From the NCBI GenBank assembly GCA_030141605.1, contig JAQGDQ010002369.1, forward strand, positions 806,001 through 870,000: a stretch of 64,000 nucleotides of DNA, read 5' to 3'. The first letter of the stretch is position 1; every line of letters starts with the position of its first letter. Both the position numbers and the translations under genes were made by a program. Shown here piece after piece: positions 59,872 through 64,000 of the stretch. This stretch comes from Tubiluchus corallicola. Taxonomy: Eukaryota; Priapulida; Priapulimorpha; Priapulimorphida; Tubiluchidae. The notes below the pieces were generated by a model. It saw only the letters and a list, made by a program, of their open reading frames with translations. It had not been told where the DNA came from and made no database searches.

Positions 59872-61320
59872 ATGCGGCAAATACTTTTTGTCATTATTTC
59901 ACTATTTCTTTTGGGAAGTTGTACTAGAGTTACCGATCCCTATTCGATGGCCCCAGTGACTCCTTATGCAGACTGGTCTCCCAATCGCACAAGCACATTG
60001 ATCTCATCCTCATTTTGCAAACAGTTTCTTCCACCGAATTTTTCAGAAGGTGTTCTATCTCTTGCCGACTTGATCGATATTGCATTGCAAAACAATCCCA
60101 ATACCAAGAGAACGTGGGCGCAAGCACGTTCTGCCGCTGCCAGCTATGGACAAAACTTAAGCGACTATTATCCCGAACTCGATTTTTCCGCATCTTATAC
60201 ACGTATCCGTCAATCGTTTTTCAATACAGTTGTTTTTGTTCCGTTCTATCAGACAACCGTCAATCCAAAATTGGCTTTGACCTACACTCTTCTGGACTTT
60301 GGACAGCGTTCTTCTTCTGCAGACAGTGCCAGAGAAGCGCTATACGTTGCCGATTATACGCACAACCAGGAAATCCAAACTGTTCTGCAGACAGTGATGA
60401 ATGATTACTACACATACCTCTATCAAAAACATACGTTGGAAGCACTTTTTGCAGATCTGGAGAACAACAAAGGAACCTTGGATGCGGCCAATCTAAAATT
60501 TGCAACGGGTCTTGCTGCCCTGGGAGATGTAGCCCAGGCACGTACTGATTATTTGCAAACGAAGATCAAAATCGTTGCACAACAGAACACAGTTGAAACA
60601 GCTTACGCACAACTGGCTACGGATATCGGTCTTGCTGCCAATACTAAGTTCCAGGTACAGGACCTTCCTTCCACGATCTCAACCCAGCCGATTATAGAAT
60701 CAGTCGATGAACTGGTCCTTCAAGCGCAGAATAATAGACAGGATTTTTTAGCAGCTCAAGCCGATGTTAGGGCCAAAGAAGCTGATGTACGCAATGCCCA
60801 AGCTGCATCGAGACCGACCATCACAGGAGAGTTTGATTTAGGAAAGAATTATTGGGACGGAGGAGAAACGGAAGACTATAACTTTACTGCATCTGTGAGT
60901 CTCAACATCCCCATCTTCAAGGGCTTTTTCTACAAGAATGGAGTCCGCGTCGCCAAAGCAAACCTTGAAGCATCCCAGGCCTCTCTACTAGATACGGAAT
61001 TGACCATCATTCAGGATGTGACGACTTCTCAATACAGCGTATTAAAAGCTGCAGAAAATGTGGAGTATTCCGATGATTACGTCGAAAGCGCAAAAGTAAA
61101 TTACGATGTTGCTCTCAGTAACTACAAAGCAGGAACAGGAACCATTTTAAATGTCCTCTCCGCTCAAAGTTCATTGGCCGATGCGCGCGCTCAGCAAGTG
61201 AGTTCGAAAAGGGACTGGTTTTCCTCTCTGGTCGACCTCGCTTTTGCCACTGGAGCACTTTGCTCGCCTACCCCTAAAACCATGTTAGAACCTATTGAGT
61301 TAAGCCCATGCTGCGATTAA
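59872..61320 (+). CDS. outer-membrane efflux lipoprotein, TolC/NodT family
   Basis: 482 residues. Signal peptide with the lipobox LLGSC (Cys after about 19 residues). Two repeats of the OEP domain follow, with helix-rich sequences such as LADLIDIALQNNPNTKRTW, NYKAGTGTILNVLSAQSSLADA (second repeat) and VSLNIPIFKGFFYKNG. It forms the outer-membrane channel of the pump; lipidated NodT-type channels work with RND or MacA systems. Its end overlaps the next gene's start by 13 bp. Confidence 0.92.
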   Translation: MRQILFVIISLFLLGSCTRVTDPYSMAPVTPYADWSPNRTSTLISSSFCKQFLPPNFSEGVLSLADLIDIALQNNPNTKRTWAQARSAAASYGQNLSDYYPELDFSASYTRIRQSFFNTVVFVPFYQTTVNPKLALTYTLLDFGQRSSSADSAREALYVADYTHNQEIQTVLQTVMNDYYTYLYQKHTLEALFADLENNKGTLDAANLKFATGLAALGDVAQARTDYLQTKIKIVAQQNTVETAYAQLATDIGLAANTKFQVQDLPSTISTQPIIESVDELVLQAQNNRQDFLAAQADVRAKEADVRNAQAASRPTITGEFDLGKNYWDGGETEDYNFTASVSLNIPIFKGFFYKNGVRVAKANLEASQASLLDTELTIIQDVTTSQYSVLKAAENVEYSDDYVESAKVNYDVALSNYKAGTGTILNVLSAQSSLADARAQQVSSKRDWFSSLVDLAFATGALCSPTPKTMLEPIELSPCCD

Positions 61321-62426
61321 TCCCTTTGTTTCTGATTCTTTCTCTTGTTTCTTCCTCCTGTGGCAAGAAAAAAAAGCATGACACCAAACGGGAATTTCCT
61401 GTTGAAATACAAACGGCAGCCAAAAAGGACTCTCCGATCTTCATCGAAACAATCGGTCATGTCGAATCGGTTAACTCAGTCGAAGTGAAATCCAGAGTCG
61501 ATGGAGAACTAACAGGTGTATATTTCAAGGAAGGGGATTATGTTAAAAAAGGAGACCTTCTCTTTACGATCGACCCCCGTCCCTTTGAGGCAAAACTCAA
61601 ACAGACGCAAGGAACTCTTGAAGAGAATGTAGCCAACCTCGCCTTGGCCGAGGACAAAGTCCTTCGTTATGCCGCTCTTGTAAAAGAAGAGTTCTTTTCA
61701 GAGATTGACTATGAGCAACTGACGACCAATGTCCTGACAACCAAGGGTGCGATCAAACAAAATGAAGGGGAAGTCGAAGAAGCCGCGCTGAACCTGGAAT
61801 ATTGCTGGATCTACTCTCCCATCCAAGGAAAAACCGGAATCCTACAAATCGATTATGGGAATCTGATTAAAGCGAATGATTCGAATGCCATCATTACCAT
61901 TAATCAGATCGAGCCCATCTATGTGACTTTCTCTATTCCGGAGATCAACTTTCCAAAAATCATGAAATACCATAACCAAAGCCCATTAAAGGTATGGGTC
62001 TCCTTTGATCAATTTAAAGAAGGCCACATCGAAGGGTGTCTCGAACTCGTCGATAATACAGTCGATACGAACACAGGGCAAATTAAGCTCCGAGGAATCT
62101 TTGATAATCTGGATAAACAGTTGTGGCCCGGTCTCTTTGTCCGATCCCGCTTGATCCTTCATTGGATGTCTGATGCAATCATTATTCCTTTCGAGGCAGT
62201 CGTCATGACTCAATCAGGACCAATCGTCTACGTCCTCAAAGAAGGAGGAAATACTGTAGAACTGAGAAAGCTCAAATTAGGTCAGAGAGAGGATGACAAT
62301 ATCATTGTTCTCGATGGGGTGAAAGAAAATGAAAAAGTAGTCATCGACGGACAGATCAATCTCTCTGATGGGTCTACAGTCAAGGTACAAAAAGCTCCAA
62401 AACAGAAAAAGGTGAGAATGGAATGA
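61308..62426 (+). CDS. RND efflux membrane-fusion lipoprotein
   Basis: 372 residues. Signal peptide ending LVSSSC (Cys at about 17). HlyD-type barrel-sandwich strand VEVKSRVDGELTGVYFKEGDYVKKGDLLFTIDP (read in two parts), a short coiled coil, then the second lipoyl half and WGPLFVR-like LWPGLFVRSRL. It links the outer channel to the inner-membrane pump. ATGA overlap with the next gene. Confidence 0.93.
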   Translation: MLRLIPLFLILSLVSSSCGKKKKHDTKREFPVEIQTAAKKDSPIFIETIGHVESVNSVEVKSRVDGELTGVYFKEGDYVKKGDLLFTIDPRPFEAKLKQTQGTLEENVANLALAEDKVLRYAALVKEEFFSEIDYEQLTTNVLTTKGAIKQNEGEVEEAALNLEYCWIYSPIQGKTGILQIDYGNLIKANDSNAIITINQIEPIYVTFSIPEINFPKIMKYHNQSPLKVWVSFDQFKEGHIEGCLELVDNTVDTNTGQIKLRGIFDNLDKQLWPGLFVRSRLILHWMSDAIIIPFEAVVMTQSGPIVYVLKEGGNTVELRKLKLGQREDDNIIVLDGVKENEKVVIDGQINLSDGSTVKVQKAPKQKKVRME

Positions 62427-64000
62427 ACGTCTCCGAGCCTTTCATCCGCCGTCCTGTCATGACAACCCTTGTCATGATCACGATTCTTTATTTTGGAGCC
62501 ATTTCCTTTTATGGCCTACCAGTAAGTGATCTTCCGAACGTTGACTATCCGACGATCATGGTCACAACTTCGAACCCGGGCTCCAATCCTGAAACGATGG
62601 CGAATACCGTCGGAACTCCTCTGGAAAGAGAGTTCATGACCATTGAAGGAGTGCAAGCACTCGTTTCGAACAGCGTCACTGGAACAACGACAGATGTATT
62701 GCAATTTTCCCTCGATAGAAGCATCGATGCAGCAGCACAAGATGTTCAAGCCGCAATCAACAGAGCCCAGCCCAACTTGCCGGAAGATCTTCCCTACAAT
62801 CCAACCTATCGAAAAGTCAACCCAGCCGACACCCCTATTATCTATTTTGCCGTTACTTCACCAACGATGACCCTTGCCCAGCTTTATGACATGGGGAATA
62901 CCTATATTGGGCAAAGGCTAAACATGATCGATGGCGTCTCTCAGGTCCTGACTTATGGAGAGCCTTTCGCAGTTCGGGTACAGGTCGATCCCCAGGAACT
63001 GGCAGCCAAAGAGATAGGCATCGATGAAGTCTTGGACACAGTGCAAAGAGGGAACGTCGATAATCCGACAGGAACTTTATTCGGGCCCGATCAGGAATTC
63101 ACCATCGATGTGAATGGCCAACTACTCCATGGAGGCGGGTACGACCAGCTCGTCATCAAAAATAAAGATGGAGCCATGGTCAAGATCCATGATGTCGGCC
63201 GCTCTCTCAATAGTTTGCAGGATGATAAAATTTATCTGAATTATCTCACGAAGGAATCTGACCAGCAATGCGTTGTCATTGCTGTCCAAAGAGCTCCCGG
63301 TTCCAACACGGTCGCTATCATTGACAGGATCAATGAACTTCTCCCCGGCATCCTGAGACAGCTTCCTCCCAATTTAGAAGTACACCGTATTTTTGACAAA
63401 GCTGAGTTCATCAACGATTCCGTTCGGGATGTTGAGATGACCCTCATCATCGCGTTCGTATTGGTCGTTGGAATCATCTACCTTTCTTTGGGAAAGGTCA
63501 TGAATACGATCATTCCCTCTCTTGCCCTGCCTCTCTCCATCATAGGCACGTTCGCAGGCATGTATTTGTTTGGGTTCAGCATCGATATACTATCTCTTCT
63601 CGCCTTAACTCTTTCCATTGGATTTCTCGTCGATGATGCCATTGTTGTGCTCGAAAATAATGTTCGCCATGTACAGAAAGGAGAAACTCCTTTTGAGGCT
63701 TCCCTAAAAGGATCGAAAGAGATCAGCATCACGATTTTTTCCACCTCGATCTGTCTGATTGCTGTTTTCATCCCAATGCTTTTTCTTGGAGGGGTCATCG
63801 GACGGCTATTTAGAGAGTTTGCTGTAACGATTGTTCTTGCCGTCGCCATCTCGACCTTCATATCCCTATCTTTAACACCAATGCTTTGCAGCCGGGTTAT
63901 TCCTCCTTATGAAGGGTCCACTAAAACAAGAATGGAACGGTTAGTCGATTTAATCACGGAAAAGGTCCTAAAAATATACGCGATCTCTCTCTCCTGGATT
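62423..64000 (+). CDS. RND efflux pump inner-membrane subunit, partial
   Basis: ATG 62423 overlaps the stop of the fusion-protein gene. 526 codons lie in the window, running off the right edge. N-terminus SEPFIRRPVMTTLVMI is typical for HAE1-type RND pumps. Further: PTIMVTTSNPGSNPETM, VQAAINRAQPNLP, NVDNPTGTLFG, and the helix LLALTLSIGFLVDDAIVVLENNVRH (with the two Asp of the proton relay). GATE-like VFIPMLFLGGVIGRLFREFAV follows. Exports drugs, dyes or lipids with proton exchange; the substrate is not readable from sequence. Confidence 0.95.
   Translation, partial: MNVSEPFIRRPVMTTLVMITILYFGAISFYGLPVSDLPNVDYPTIMVTTSNPGSNPETMANTVGTPLEREFMTIEGVQALVSNSVTGTTTDVLQFSLDRSIDAAAQDVQAAINRAQPNLPEDLPYNPTYRKVNPADTPIIYFAVTSPTMTLAQLYDMGNTYIGQRLNMIDGVSQVLTYGEPFAVRVQVDPQELAAKEIGIDEVLDTVQRGNVDNPTGTLFGPDQEFTIDVNGQLLHGGGYDQLVIKNKDGAMVKIHDVGRSLNSLQDDKIYLNYLTKESDQQCVVIAVQRAPGSNTVAIIDRINELLPGILRQLPPNLEVHRIFDKAEFINDSVRDVEMTLIIAFVLVVGIIYLSLGKVMNTIIPSLALPLSIIGTFAGMYLFGFSIDILSLLALTLSIGFLVDDAIVVLENNVRHVQKGETPFEASLKGSKEISITIFSTSICLIAVFIPMLFLGGVIGRLFREFAVTIVLAVAISTFISLSLTPMLCSRVIPPYEGSTKTRMERLVDLITEKVLKIYAISLSWI

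Noticed and set aside
1-64000. tRNA, rRNA, CRISPR or IS elements
   Set aside because: No TPsiC-like GTTCRANYC with a foldable cloverleaf, no repeat-spacer series, and no transposase-like frame or terminal repeats were seen.

Overview
The window looks like a chromosome segment of an environmental (amoeba- or protist-associated) member of the Chlamydiae. Three things point there. Syntenic blocks typical of chlamydiae are present: a DUF378 protein divergent from gatCAB, and a RodZ-like helix-turn-helix gene divergent from rnhC, both from the neighbourhood that C. trachomatis carries as CT001-CT009, with ispH and Pkn1 nearby. A Pkn1-type kinase is fused to an FGE-sulfatase domain. There are also several eukaryote-like proteins: four RING-type proteins, a PI4-kinase type II-like protein, and a 1181-residue protein with three hydrophobic hairpins like Inc proteins. 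Family or genus cannot be fixed from sequence alone. I saw no tRNA, rRNA, CRISPR or insertion sequence.

Layout. 1-13.8 kb is an accessory region of hypothetical, secreted or membrane proteins and methyltransferases; many genes carry single-base frameshifts. It includes a PagL-like lipid A deacylase, a YheT-like hydrolase, a histidine-rich secreted protein and a PI4K-like kinase. 13.8-24 kb holds an NSS-family symporter, umuDC, a D-2-hydroxyacid dehydrogenase, the giant 1181-aa protein, an APC-family amino acid antiporter and an MgtE-like transporter. 24-30.2 kb holds a doubly frameshifted methyltransferase, glmS, an SSS-family symporter, a Nudix hydrolase and an AsmA-like protein; the last four are translationally coupled. 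30.2-33.4 kb holds a tandem RING pair, DhnA-type aldolase and rimO. 33.5-38.8 kb is a complete oppABCDF operon. 38.9-43.6 kb holds an MFS transporter, a LicD-like transferase, a GT-B-like protein with a signal peptide, and sixA. 43.6-50 kb holds a 47-aa DUF3096 protein, ispH, pkn1, PopT (DUF368), RodZ-like, rnhC and a beta-barrel candidate. 50-52.6 kb holds two more RING proteins in AT-rich DNA. 52.6-59.8 kb holds a secreted protein, two Yip1-family paralogues, a 58-aa acidic secreted protein, an SDR epimerase, DUF378 and gatCAB. 59.8-64 kb is a tripartite RND efflux operon that runs off the right edge.

Together the core genes serve cell envelope precursors (glmS, ispH, PopT, RodZ-like), translation (gatCAB, rimO), DNA repair (umuDC, rnhC) and import of host peptides and amino acids (opp, NSS, APC, SSS, MFS). 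The accessory genes look aimed at the host: RING proteins (ubiquitin pathway), a PI4K-like kinase (phosphoinositides) and Inc-like membrane proteins. At least seven genes are interrupted by single-base shifts, most of them at or near short homopolymers. Read quality, slippage and decay are all possible causes and cannot be separated here.
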